Origin: Agriterribacter humi
GTDB lineage: Bacteria > Bacteroidota > Bacteroidia > Chitinophagales > Chitinophagaceae
Direction of reading: 5' to 3'
DNA: 64,000 nt
Assembly: GCF_009192765.1 (NCBI RefSeq)
Contig: NZ_VOHQ01000013.1
Coordinates: forward strand, 62,001-126,000
Below the pieces are notes generated by a model. That model was not told the origin of the DNA. It saw only the letters and a program-made list of their open reading frames with translations, and did not search any database. How positions within the stretch are numbered: position 1 is the first letter of the stretch; each line of letters opens with the position of its first letter. The translations under genes and the position numbers were made by a program. This document shows, one piece after another, positions 50,535 to 59,863 of the stretch.

Positions 50535-52538
50535 TTAATGCTGCTGCAGAAGTGCTTTTGCTTTTGCTATCACATTGGCCACAGAAAAACCGTATTCTTT
50601 CATTATCTCTTTTCCGGGCGCTGATTCACCAAATTGGGTAATGCCTATTACATCACCTTCATCGGTAACATATTTGCACCATCCAATGGGCGAACCCGCT
50701 TCTACAGCCAGTCTTTTACGGATATGCTTAGGGAAAATATTTTGTTTGTACGTTTCATTTTGTTTATCAAACAATTCCCAGCAGGGGAAGCTTACCACAC
50801 GCACATTGATAGATTCCTGCTGTAGTTTTTTCTGTGCTTCCAGCAGCAGATGCACTTCACTACCGGTTCCCATTAAAATAAGCTGTGGTTCGCCTTCGCA
50901 ATCAGATAAAATATAAGCGCCTTTTTCCAGTGCTGATGCTTTGGTGTATTTGTCCTGATCAATTACCGGCACATCCTGCCGGGTTAAAATGATGGCAACG
51001 GGCCCGCCTGCATGCTGCAACGCCACGCGCCAGGCCTGCACGGTTTCATTAGCGTCTGCCGGGCGTATTACCATTACATTGGGAACAGACCTTAGGCCAA
51101 TCAATTGTTCCACCGGCTGATGCGTTGTGCCGTCTTCACCGAGCCCTATACTGTCATGTGTGTAAATAAAGATGGGTCTTATTTTCATGATGGCAGCAAG
51201 GCGAACCGGCGGCCGCATATAATCGGAAAAAATAAGAAAGGTTGCGCCATAGGGAATGATTCCTTTTGTGAGTGCCATCCCGTTTAAAATGGCTCCCATT
51301 GCATGTTCCCTGATACCAAAATGGAAATTCCTTCCGCCATGATTATCGCTGCTGAACGATTGAAATCCCTCTAAATTGGTATCAGTAGAGGGAGCCAGGT
51401 CTGCGGAACCCCCAATGAGCATAGGTAATTTTGCGGCAATGGCATTCAGCATTTTGCCTGATGCTTTGCGGGTGGCTATGCCTTTTTCACCGGGTTTAAA
51501 AACGGGAAGATCATTGTCCCATCCCATGGGTAAGCTTCCACTGCTGAATAATTCGTATTCGGCGGCGTCGGCAGGATGTTGTATTTTGTATTTTTGATAT
51601 AAGGCATTCCAGTCCTTTTCTTTTTGTATGCCTGCTTTGCCTTTTTCCCTGTAAAAAGTTAATACATCGTCTGCCACTGCAAAATTTTTACCAGGATCGA
51701 ATCCAAAATTTTCTTTTACCAGTTTAAGCTCATCTTCTCCCAAAGGCGAACCATGCGCCGAAGCGGTATCCACTTTATTGGGGCTGCCAAAAGCAATATG
51801 AGTTCTTACTTTAATGAGTGAAGGGCGATGCTTTTCTTTCTTTGCATTCTCAATGGCAGTGGCAATAGCTTCAATATCATTTCCATCCGCTACCGATTGC
51901 ACATGCCAGCCATATGCGCGGAAGCGTTCGGCTACATCTTCATTAAAAGCCAGTGATGTTTCTCCTTCTATGGTGATGTGATTGTCATCATACAAATAAA
52001 CAAGCTGTCCTAACTGCAGATGGCCAGCAATTGAAGCCGCTTCTGAAGCCACTCCTTCCATAATATCACCATCGCTGCAAATGGAATAAATGCTATAATC
52101 AAATAATTCAAAACCTGGTTTATTATAGCGCGATACAAGGTATTGCTGTGCAATGGCCATACCTACGCCGTTGGCAAAGCCTTGTCCCAGCGGGCCTGTA
52201 GTAGCTTCAATGCCGGGGCATAAACCATATTCAGGATGGCCGGCAGTTTTGCTGTGTAACTGCCTGAAATTTTTTATATCATCCATGCTCAGCGCATAAC
52301 CCGTTAAGTACAAAAAACTATATTGTAACATACACGCATGGCCGCAGGATAATATGAAGCGGTCGCGGTTTGGCCATTCCGGATTTTGCGGGTTGTAATG
52401 CATGATGTGCGACCAAAGTACATGCGCAGCGGGTGCAAGTCCCATGGGGGTGCCGGGATGGCCGGAATTGGCTTTCTGTACTGCATCGGCAGATGATACC
52501 CGTACGGTATTAATGGCTGACTGTTCTATTAACTCCAT
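50535..52538 (-). CDS. tkt: transketolase
   Basis: A full-length 667-residue transketolase of the pentose phosphate pathway, which moves two-carbon units between sugar phosphates with thiamine diphosphate. Visible: the ThDP motif with SDGDIMEG and DDNHITIEG, the SANSGHPGTPMGLAP-type opening (here KANSGHPGTPMG), GIREHAMGAILNGMAL, and the substrate pocket with HDSIGLGEDGTTHQPVEQL. All are intact. It begins the minus-strand series ending at DUF488. Confidence 0.96.
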   Translation of the reverse strand: MELIEQSAINTVRVSSADAVQKANSGHPGTPMGLAPAAHVLWSHIMHYNPQNPEWPNRDRFILSCGHACMLQYSFLYLTGYALSMDDIKNFRQLHSKTAGHPEYGLCPGIEATTGPLGQGFANGVGMAIAQQYLVSRYNKPGFELFDYSIYSICSDGDIMEGVASEAASIAGHLQLGQLVYLYDDNHITIEGETSLAFNEDVAERFRAYGWHVQSVADGNDIEAIATAIENAKKEKHRPSLIKVRTHIAFGSPNKVDTASAHGSPLGEDELKLVKENFGFDPGKNFAVADDVLTFYREKGKAGIQKEKDWNALYQKYKIQHPADAAEYELFSSGSLPMGWDNDLPVFKPGEKGIATRKASGKMLNAIAAKLPMLIGGSADLAPSTDTNLEGFQSFSSDNHGGRNFHFGIREHAMGAILNGMALTKGIIPYGATFLIFSDYMRPPVRLAAIMKIRPIFIYTHDSIGLGEDGTTHQPVEQLIGLRSVPNVMVIRPADANETVQAWRVALQHAGGPVAIILTRQDVPVIDQDKYTKASALEKGAYILSDCEGEPQLILMGTGSEVHLLLEAQKKLQQESINVRVVSFPCWELFDKQNETYKQNIFPKHIRKRLAVEAGSPIGWCKYVTDEGDVIGITQFGESAPGKEIMKEYGFSVANVIAKAKALLQQH

Positions 52539-52841
52539 GTTATTTGAATTTAAGAGTCCTCAAAAAAGGGAGTGTAGTATAGGGGTAATTGTTCTGAAAG
52601 TTACCACTTATTACGCATACTAACATTAAAGCATGCTTCGCTGAGCTGGGAGTATTGCCTGTGAAATATAATAGAGGCCTGCTTTTTAGGATAGAAATAA
52701 TTTTTTAAAAGAGGATTGGTTTTTGCTTTATACAGGCATCAATGCGGGAATAATGACAGGTAAGTGACAAGACGTTTATAAAAGGGGTATATGCAGACAG
52801 TGAAAAGCTTATATTTATAGGATAATTTAAATTAATAGATT
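52539..52841. other. divergent spacer between transketolase and cupin genes
   Basis: About 300 bp of AT-rich DNA that must carry both divergent promoters. I find no exact TAnnTTTG box on either strand; TATATTTA at about 52811 is the nearest on the plus strand. A palindrome AATTTAAATT is at 52824-52833. No gene is supported. Confidence 0.5.
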
Positions 52842-53243
52842 ATGGAAGATAAATACAATGATTCAACAGATATGAGGCCTGAAGGCGAAAGGGTGCTTGA
52901 TGCGCCATTGGTAAACATTGATATTGGCCGTTTTATCACACAAATAAAAAAGGAAGCTGCATGGGATAACAGTGACCGTAATGCTATAACGGTATACAAA
53001 ACCGATGGATTAAGAATGGTGCTGGTTGCCCTGCATGAAGGTGCGGTTATGGCAAAGCACACCGCCGCTGGAATTATTAGTGTGCAGGTACTTGAAGGAG
53101 AAATTAATTTTACTGCTGATGAACAATCGGTAATACTGAAAAAAGAACAGATGATAGCGCTGCATAAAGGTTTACCGCATAGTGTAACAGCATTAAAAGA
53201 ATCGGTGTTCTTATTAACGCTCACTACTTCTCTTGCAAAATAA
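52842..53243 (+). CDS. cupin-domain protein
   Basis: A 133-residue protein of the small single-domain cupin type. The core has AITVYKTDGLRMVLVALHEG, VMAKHTAAGIISVQVLEGEI (about 70-90) and ALHKGLPHSVTALKES. Histidines at the positions of metal ligands (AKH; PHS) are kept. It may sense a small ligand or support stress resistance. It is the only plus-strand gene among the minus-strand housekeeping genes nearby. Confidence 0.85.
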   Translation: MEDKYNDSTDMRPEGERVLDAPLVNIDIGRFITQIKKEAAWDNSDRNAITVYKTDGLRMVLVALHEGAVMAKHTAAGIISVQVLEGEINFTADEQSVILKKEQMIALHKGLPHSVTALKESVFLLTLTTSLAK

Positions 53244-53316
53244 AGTTCTTCTGTGAAAGACAGCACGGTTAATGTTACGGTGGTCCATAATATCAAAGCA
53301 GGCGGATAAAACGGTT

Positions 53317-54306
53317 TTATAAAGCCTGGATCTGCCGGATCATCTGGTTGGTGAACCCCCATTCATTATCGTACCATGCCATAACTTTTACCAAATCGCC
53401 ATCTACAACCCTCGTCATTTCCAAATCAACAATAGCGGCAAAAGGGCTTTGAACAATATCTGAAGAAACCAATGGTTCATTGGAAACAGCCAGCACCAGC
53501 TTGTACCTGCTGCTTTTCGATTCTTCCGATAAAATGGTATTGATTTCCTCAGCCGAAGTATTTCTCGCAGCTACAAAGGTGATGTCTGAAATGGAACCTA
53601 CGGGTACGGGAGTGCGTATAGCCACGCCGTCAAACCTGCCCTCTAACCGGGGTAGGGCTTTGGTTGTGGCAATTGCCGCGCCGGTGGAGGCGGGAGCAAG
53701 GTTTACTGCAGCGGCACGTCCCATTCTCGGTTCTCTTTTTGAAGGAGCATCTACCAGTGTTTGAGAGGCAGTATATGCATGAACCGTATTTAAAATTGCT
53801 TTTTTTATTCCAATCCTCCGGTCTATGATCTCTATGATGGGGCCGATGTTATTGGTAGTGCAACTGGCGCACGAAAATACAGCCACTTTTCCGTCTTCGG
53901 TATTTACACCATGTAGTACTGTTGGCGTGTTCTTGCTTTTGGTTGGTCCGGATATAACTACCGTTTTTGCACCTGCCGTTATATGTTTATCTGCATCCTC
54001 CCTGTTGGTAAAAAATCCGGTGCTTTCAATTGCCACATCTATCTCCAGCTTTTTCCATGGAAGCTGCGCCGGGTCTTTTTGAGAAAGGAAAAGGATTTTC
54101 TTATCCCTTACATGCAAATACTCACCATCAATCTGTATATCAGTTGCATACCTGCCATACACACTGTCGTACCGCAGCAAATAGGCTGCATTGTCAATGC
54201 TCATCAGGTCGTTGATAGCCACAACTTCCAGTTCGGGAATCTCCATGATTACTTTGAGAGCAGCTCTTCCAATTCTGCCAAAGCCATTAATTGCTATTCT
54301 TTTCAT
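53317..54306 (-). CDS. gap: glyceraldehyde-3-phosphate dehydrogenase, type I
   Basis: A 329-residue GAPDH of glycolysis. The Rossmann start RIAINGFGRIGRAAL, the catalytic motif SCASCTTNN with its nucleophilic Cys, the HAYTASQTLVDAPSKREPRMGRAAAVNLAPASTGAA region and the closing WYDNEWGFTNQM are all intact. It lies 17 bp after the SPFH gene on the same strand, so the two may be co-transcribed. Confidence 0.97.
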   Translation of the reverse strand: MKRIAINGFGRIGRAALKVIMEIPELEVVAINDLMSIDNAAYLLRYDSVYGRYATDIQIDGEYLHVRDKKILFLSQKDPAQLPWKKLEIDVAIESTGFFTNREDADKHITAGAKTVVISGPTKSKNTPTVLHGVNTEDGKVAVFSCASCTTNNIGPIIEIIDRRIGIKKAILNTVHAYTASQTLVDAPSKREPRMGRAAAVNLAPASTGAAIATTKALPRLEGRFDGVAIRTPVPVGSISDITFVAARNTSAEEINTILSEESKSSRYKLVLAVSNEPLVSSDIVQSPFAAIVDLEMTRVVDGDLVKVMAWYDNEWGFTNQMIRQIQAL

Positions 54307-54323
54307 GTTGATTTATTTTTTTG

Positions 54324-55232
54324 CTATTCGGAACTGGTATGCTGGAAGTTTCTACTTTCGCCATTCCCTTCTTTCCTGAAATGTACAGGTAATACACCAG
54401 CCATATCACCAATAATATTAACCAGTTCCGTTCCAGCAGGTATAACAATTTTGGCATTCGTTTTAAGCGAAGCCTCAAGCGTTTCTAGCTTTTTTAATAA
54501 TTGGGCATTTCCTGTAAAGTATTTGTCAGCAGCTTCGTTCACTAACATAATGGCTTCTGCTTCTCCTTCGGCGTGTAATACTTTAGCTCTTTTTGAACCT
54601 TCTGCTTCTTTAATTTTTGCTCTTTTTACACCGTCAGCTACCGTTTCAGCAGCAGTGGCATAGTCAATAGCAGCTATTTTTTCATTTTCTGCTTTTACTA
54701 CTTTATTCATTGTTTCCTGCACATCCCGCGGCGGGTCTATTTCTTTTAATTCGGTTCTTACTATTACAATACCCCAGCTTTCTGTTTCGTTTCGCAGGGT
54801 ATTGTGCAATTCAGCATTTATCTTGCCTCTTTCACTGTTCGCCGATCTTAAAGTAAGTGTACCTATAATATTTCTTAGCGTGGTACGGGCAAGATTAACG
54901 ATCTGTAATTTGTAATTATTCACATTGTACTGGGAGCTTTTTACGCTTTCCTCCTGTTCCAACACCCTGAAATAAACCTGTGCATCCACACTCGCATTAA
55001 GATTATCATTGGTTATAATTTCCTGGGGCTGCGCATCCACCATCTGTTCTGTTATATTTACGATATACATTTTATCAATAAAAGGGATGATCCAATGAAA
55101 ACCGGGACTGGCAAACTTGTTGTATTTTCCAAGCCTTTCAATTAAGCCCCTGTGTGTAGGTCTTACGATTTTTATTCCCGCAAAAAAGAATAAAATTACT
55201 GCTGCGATGATGATTAATGCCGGTGATACCAT
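54324..55232 (-). CDS. SPFH/stomatin-like membrane protein
   Basis: A 302-residue stomatin/prohibitin-type protein. A single N-terminal membrane helix (about 2-22) is followed by the SPFH domain with IVRPTHRGLIERLGKYNKF, VNITEQMVDAQPQEIITNDN and ARTTLRNIIGTLTL, and then a long coiled coil rich in Ala, Glu and Lys (about 195-255). These proteins form ring-shaped membrane microdomains and often partner with NfeD proteases, none of which is next to it here. Confidence 0.93.
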   Translation of the reverse strand: MVSPALIIIAAVILFFFAGIKIVRPTHRGLIERLGKYNKFASPGFHWIIPFIDKMYIVNITEQMVDAQPQEIITNDNLNASVDAQVYFRVLEQEESVKSSQYNVNNYKLQIVNLARTTLRNIIGTLTLRSANSERGKINAELHNTLRNETESWGIVIVRTELKEIDPPRDVQETMNKVVKAENEKIAAIDYATAAETVADGVKRAKIKEAEGSKRAKVLHAEGEAEAIMLVNEAADKYFTGNAQLLKKLETLEASLKTNAKIVIPAGTELVNIIGDMAGVLPVHFRKEGNGESRNFQHTSSE

Positions 55233-55609
55233 TGTGACGCTGTTTTGTTTGTTATTAAAATAAATTACTAACTTTTATGCATTCTTCTGCTGATTTTCTC
55301 ATCTCTTCCTGTGTAGCCAATGATATGCTGTAGCCATAGTTGAATTAAAAATACGTTCATATGTCATAGGGGCATATTCATCTGCTGTCTCTTTAAAAAG
55401 ATATGGATGAGATAATGGCTGGAAACGCTTAGCATTCGTTTCCGGGTATGATTTGTTTTGCCCCTAAAGATAAGCTTATTATGCCTCATCTCCTTTATTT
55501 AAATAAGATGCCAGTATAACTGCCAGTGTGAAGAGGGCCGGCATTAAAGAAAGTATACAATCTTTATTGAATCAGGTTAGATTTATTTGTTGGGTTAACC
55601 ATAAAGTTT
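55233..55609. other. spacer without a supported gene
   Basis: About 380 bp. A tiny open frame on the minus strand (55479-55544, 21 codons, hydrophobic) has no known relatives that I recognise and I do not call it. I see no promoter match and no repeats. The region separates the housekeeping block from the signalling cluster. Confidence 0.5.
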
Positions 55610-56986
55610 TTATGCAAATGCTTCCTGTTTATTCATCATTTCGGAGAGCTTTTGCAGTTGCTTTGTAAAGCTTTCCATCATCCACTCATCGTGTTTAACC
55701 AATGCGGCAGCGGCAGCAGCCTGTTCGTATTCCATCATTTCACCCAATCCAAAATGTGCTTCAGCTTTGTTTACCGCGATCCAGAATTTTTGTTCACTGA
55801 TTATGCCTTCCTGTTCTTCGGTAACAGGAGTTATTGTTTCATCAGCATGACTTTCCATATTGCTTATCTTTTCTATGTCTTTTTTACATAATTCCAGTAC
55901 TTCTCGTCGTATGCGATTGGCCCAGACCTGGTCAGCAATTTTATCTTCCTTTTTAGGATCAAGCATTGTAGTAGTACGGAGTTGCAACAGGTAAGCCAGG
56001 TTAATGCCGTTATGCCTGTTGTGCAACAGGTAGTATCCTCTTTGATAAAGAAGGATGGCACTATTGAGGTGTTCGTCTCCCTGCCCCTCCTCGAAAAGAT
56101 GCTTTTCGATTGAACCTGCAAGTGCCACGGTTTCGGGATCGTTGGTTCGGCCCAGATCTATTTTTTCAAGGAGTTCAATGGCATTGTTCAATGCTGCAAT
56201 ATAGTCTGGCTGTTTTGCCTGGTAAGTGGCGAGTGCCAGCCTTTGAATAAGATACGTGTTATTGGAAACAGGTGGCGATTCCCTGCCATCATGCACCATA
56301 TGCAAGGCCGTTTCAAAAAGCGTTTTTGCGGCATCAAACTGTTTCTTTTGCAAAGCTTCTTCCCCCTGCTTTATTATAAAGGAAAGGGAATGATCTTCTC
56401 CGGTACTTCCGCTTTCGGCAGCATCGCTTTTTTCTGTTAATGCATCGCCAATCTGGCGCACTACCCTGTTGGCCTTTGCTTTTAAAGAAGGAGGAATAAG
56501 ACCTTCAATAAAAGTATATACCGGGCTGTCTGGCAATTGAGTGTTTATAACGGTGTCAATGGTATCGCCCAGTAATTTTTGAAAGCGCAACACTTCAAAA
56601 TAATCTATGCTGTCGCCGAGATGCGTATACCTGTTAATAACAATATGATTTACATCAAAAGGATAACCCAATAATTCTTCCGACATGATGATGGTGGTGC
56701 TTGGCTTTAAAGCATGCCGGATACCCAGTTCATAAAAGGCGTTTACGTTGGCCGTAGAAAGATCGGCTATCACAATATCTGCGGAAAGCAATTGCTGGTA
56801 CATCTGCAGATCAATGGAACCCGAATGGCGGATCTCATCTGCACGTATGCAGGCAATATTTTTACTTTCCACAACTGGTTTTATAAGCGCCTGGTATGAT
56901 TTGTCGAGATTTAGCTTACGTCCCGTAGCCAAATCGGTTTTTATACCGAAACCCATTACCACGAAACATTTTTTTGCATTGGCCAT
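55610..56986 (-). CDS. NDT/TIR-like domain plus TPR (TRAFs-binding-like) protein 1
   Basis: A 458-residue protein. Residues 1-150 form a Rossmann-like domain of the nucleoside-deoxyribosyltransferase/TIR-like group: FVVMGFG (8-14), R48-A-D-E51, VIADLSTAN (72-80) and FYELG with E86, where NDT enzymes keep their catalytic Glu. The rest is a helical repeat region of TPR type (about 200-430), resembling the TRAFs-binding (DUF4071) region of eukaryotic ASK kinases. It is similar to 61730-63139 and might hydrolyse or sense nucleotides. It stands apart from the patatin operon, 3' of an outer-membrane protein gene. Confidence 0.78.
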   Translation of the reverse strand: MANAKKCFVVMGFGIKTDLATGRKLNLDKSYQALIKPVVESKNIACIRADEIRHSGSIDLQMYQQLLSADIVIADLSTANVNAFYELGIRHALKPSTTIIMSEELLGYPFDVNHIVINRYTHLGDSIDYFEVLRFQKLLGDTIDTVINTQLPDSPVYTFIEGLIPPSLKAKANRVVRQIGDALTEKSDAAESGSTGEDHSLSFIIKQGEEALQKKQFDAAKTLFETALHMVHDGRESPPVSNNTYLIQRLALATYQAKQPDYIAALNNAIELLEKIDLGRTNDPETVALAGSIEKHLFEEGQGDEHLNSAILLYQRGYYLLHNRHNGINLAYLLQLRTTTMLDPKKEDKIADQVWANRIRREVLELCKKDIEKISNMESHADETITPVTEEQEGIISEQKFWIAVNKAEAHFGLGEMMEYEQAAAAAALVKHDEWMMESFTKQLQKLSEMMNKQEAFA

Positions 56987-57096
56987 ATAAATGAAATTTT
57001 ATTGAAACGATTACTTATTAAAACCAGTTATTGCAACGATGTTACCTTTGCGGGCATAAATTGAAAGTGCTTTTACATTTACAAAGTTCGGCCCTG

Positions 57097-58635
57097 TTAA
57101 AAATCAAAAATAAATCCGCCATATAATCCGCCATTTAAAATGCCTGATTTTCCCTTTCTTTTTTCATTTACCATAAGGTCATTGTCATTGATATAAGCTA
57201 TCCTGAAATGTTTGATCCTGAAAGCGGCGGAAAAGCTCAATTGTTTTACAGCCAGCCCGGCAGAAAGCAATGCATTGTTAAAAGGCACATAATTTACTCC
57301 AATGGCCGCATCGTAAAAACCATCTTCCGTAAAGATCGCATCTGCCCCAAAATTGAAGCGTTGCCATTTGTAGCATGCACCCAATCCTACTGCTCTTTGG
57401 TTTTGCATATTGTAATTCTTATTTCCGCCGGCAGCAAATGCATCGGCATATAGTGTTGTGCCTGCAAGATTCATGGCATTGATACCCAACTGTAATGCAT
57501 TGCTTACTTTATAACTTACTGAAAAATCAAGATCCCATTTCTGTTTTTTGACGGTACTGTCGGTAAATATGTTGGCAGTTGATCCATTATCGTCTATGGT
57601 TATTTTAAGCAGATTGGGGATCCTGAGATCCTGCCATATAGATTTTACGGTTAATCCAACGCTTAATTTTTCATTTATCTTAACCGAAGGGGCAAGGAAA
57701 GCCGAATACTCCTTTAACTTTACCAGGAATGAATCTATTTGTACAGTGTTGGCTTCGTTTGAAATTTTTACGTATAATGTGTTCCTGTATTCATCCTGTT
57801 GTGTATAAATAAAGCCTGCTCCTATAGAAATCCTGTCATTCAGCCTGAAATAGCCACCCAGCTTCGCGTTGTTTTTTACGTTGGTAAGCAGGCTGATATT
57901 ATAAGGGGTTCTGCTTTTAACGATTGCCGAGGGATTCCAGAAAACGGTTTCCGACATATCCCGGGCCGGCGAAAAATTAAAGCCGGTATTGGCTGTTTGG
58001 GTTAATGCGGATGAAAAGAGAAATTGGCCATATTTAATTTTGCCCGGGCCCAGTTCCCTGGCCTCGAAAATTCCGGCATTGGATACGATGCCTATTATTG
58101 GCGTTAAGTTGGTTAGGAGGTTCAAAAGCGCCGGTGTTCCCACCAGGGCGGTGGCATTTGTTATTTGCCCGATACTTTGTTCGGGCTGTTGTACTATTGC
58201 GCTAAGTATACTGTCTGCCCTGAATGACGGCAGTTCTATGTCGTTGCAGTTGGCATTAAACTTCCAGTCTTTTACAGTAACATAAGATTTTGTTTTGTCG
58301 TTGTTTTTCCTGTCCTGGTCTTCGGAAATGAATACCCGTTTTACTGATTCACTGCACTGACTGCATCCCGAAACGATGTACAGGCTCACCTGCTTATCCT
58401 GGAGTTTTGCAAATGGCACACCGGTATTGCATTCAAAATATCCCGGGGGAGTAGAGCCGGTAGTGGTAGATTTTGAGGGAATAAATGCGGGTACCACAAT
58501 AATGTTTTCTGCTCCCCTGGTGGAGTTGGGGCTTTCATTCTGGCATCTTACCCTGCCTTTAATAACAAGGTTCTGACCTGAAGCAGTGCTATATAAGAAC
58601 AGCAGCAAGGCAGAGCATATAATAAAGTTTTTCAT
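57097..58635 (-). CDS. outer-membrane beta-barrel protein with N-terminal secreted domain
   Basis: A 512-residue exported protein: signal peptide (MKNFIICSALLLFLYSTASG, cut at about 20), an N-terminal domain of about 120 residues with cysteine pairs (CSQC at about 91-94, and CN in a following strand), then a long series of amphipathic strands typical of an outer-membrane barrel (for example about 260-500), ending GGFIFDF with terminal Phe. The barrel part recalls the PorP/SprF-like or TraF-like barrels of Bacteroidota, but the family cannot be fixed. It sits between members of the signalling cluster; a link is not proven. Confidence 0.72.
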   Translation of the reverse strand: MKNFIICSALLLFLYSTASGQNLVIKGRVRCQNESPNSTRGAENIIVVPAFIPSKSTTTGSTPPGYFECNTGVPFAKLQDKQVSLYIVSGCSQCSESVKRVFISEDQDRKNNDKTKSYVTVKDWKFNANCNDIELPSFRADSILSAIVQQPEQSIGQITNATALVGTPALLNLLTNLTPIIGIVSNAGIFEARELGPGKIKYGQFLFSSALTQTANTGFNFSPARDMSETVFWNPSAIVKSRTPYNISLLTNVKNNAKLGGYFRLNDRISIGAGFIYTQQDEYRNTLYVKISNEANTVQIDSFLVKLKEYSAFLAPSVKINEKLSVGLTVKSIWQDLRIPNLLKITIDDNGSTANIFTDSTVKKQKWDLDFSVSYKVSNALQLGINAMNLAGTTLYADAFAAGGNKNYNMQNQRAVGLGACYKWQRFNFGADAIFTEDGFYDAAIGVNYVPFNNALLSAGLAVKQLSFSAAFRIKHFRIAYINDNDLMVNEKRKGKSGILNGGLYGGFIFDF

Positions 58636-58831
58636 TAATCATGGGTTTAAAAGAATGAATAAGAATTAATATTTATCCATCATCTGCAATACATAAAACC
58701 TGAAAATACATTTGCTGTTACCCGGCACGATGTTTTGCATATAAATACCAGCAGTCTGTGCGGTGTGCTTCATGCATAATGTATTGTACTGATTATATAA
58801 AAAAGGGTCGGTTTAAACGGTGTTTAGCGTT

Positions 58832-59638
58832 TTAGCGGGTAACCGGGTTTAAAACAAAATCTACTTTCATTTCCCGGTCATTGATTTTTACGGCAATTGT
58901 TTTATCCTCAAAATCTTTGTTCGAAGTAGTGAGTGTAACTTCATCGCCTACGGTGTAATTTTCCAGCGTTAGATTATAGGTTCCATTGGTAATGGTGGTA
59001 GCAAAGAAACGGGTACCATCTGCATTTACTTCCGCTCCTTTAACAGGTATTTCAGCGGCGGTTTTAACCTGCCCGGTAATATGGATAACCTGAGTACCCG
59101 GTTGACCGGAAAAGAAAAAAAATCCAGGAACCGCCAATACAGCGCCTAAGATTGCAATAGTTAGTAGGATATACTTTTTCTTTTGTAAAGCCTTCGCTTT
59201 TAAAGTGCTTTGAGTATCCTGCGTAGCTGCAGCATTTGTTATGGCATGGCCATTTATAATGGCGGTAACCGCGCTGAATAGTATTTCCAGTTCAGGGTGA
59301 TCCGTTTCTCCCTTCCATGTGTTGAGCTGAGCGGCTTCAATACGCCTGAAGGCAAGCGGAATTTTTACATCTTCCAATAAAACGGGGGCCAGGATATTCC
59401 TTTGGGCGGCATCACTGGCTTCATTTTTTACCCATTCAGAATTTACCGAACGTTGGGTCCAGATTACAATTACACACCTGGCTTTGTTTAATTCCTGCTC
59501 TATAACAGTGTCGAACCTTTGCCCCACGGGTATTTGCCTGTCCCACCAAACCGACCAGCCTTTGTGTTCCAGTGCTTCGGCAATGCCTTTTACCCTGGTC
59601 TTGTCCTCACTGGAATAACTTATAAATATGTCAGCCAT
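58832..59638 (-). CDS. TIR-domain protein with one membrane helix and carboxypeptidase-regulatory-like tail
   Basis: A 268-residue protein. TIR domain at 1-135 (ADIFISYSSEDK start, WWDRQIPVGQ loop); E73 in the SEWVKNE motif is at the position of the catalytic Glu of NAD-cleaving TIRs. A membrane helix lies at about 155-177 after a KKK patch. The tail (about 185-268) has ITGQVKTAAEIPVKGAEVNADG and TNGTYNLTLEN, as in the CarboxypepD_reg fold. The TIR would face the cytoplasm and the tail the outside. It may cleave NAD+ or make a cyclic nucleotide signal. Confidence 0.85.
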   Translation of the reverse strand: MADIFISYSSEDKTRVKGIAEALEHKGWSVWWDRQIPVGQRFDTVIEQELNKARCVIVIWTQRSVNSEWVKNEASDAAQRNILAPVLLEDVKIPLAFRRIEAAQLNTWKGETDHPELEILFSAVTAIINGHAITNAAATQDTQSTLKAKALQKKKYILLTIAILGAVLAVPGFFFFSGQPGTQVIHITGQVKTAAEIPVKGAEVNADGTRFFATTITNGTYNLTLENYTVGDEVTLTTSNKDFEDKTIAVKINDREMKVDFVLNPVTR

Positions 59639-59863
59639 ATTGCTTACAATTTATAATTGAAATAATTTCATAAGGTGGAAATAACCGAACACGCAAGCTG
59701 TTGACCCCGGCGTTAACTCCTGTGCATTCTGAGATAATAATGAAAAGTGTCGTAAAATTTTATTATTCTGTCAATTTTAATCCCTGGTCTATACGCATGC
59801 TGTTAAGTTACAACAATAAATGCTTAACTCCTATGCCACTGGTTTCATCAGGTTCATAATTTA

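Noticed and set aside
53983-54663. 226-codon plus-strand frame over the GAPDH and SPFH genes
   Set aside because: Antisense to two conserved housekeeping genes; no family words.
55479-55544. 21-codon hydrophobic frame on the minus strand
   Set aside because: Too short to judge, no promoter or conserved context seen; noted only as spacer content.
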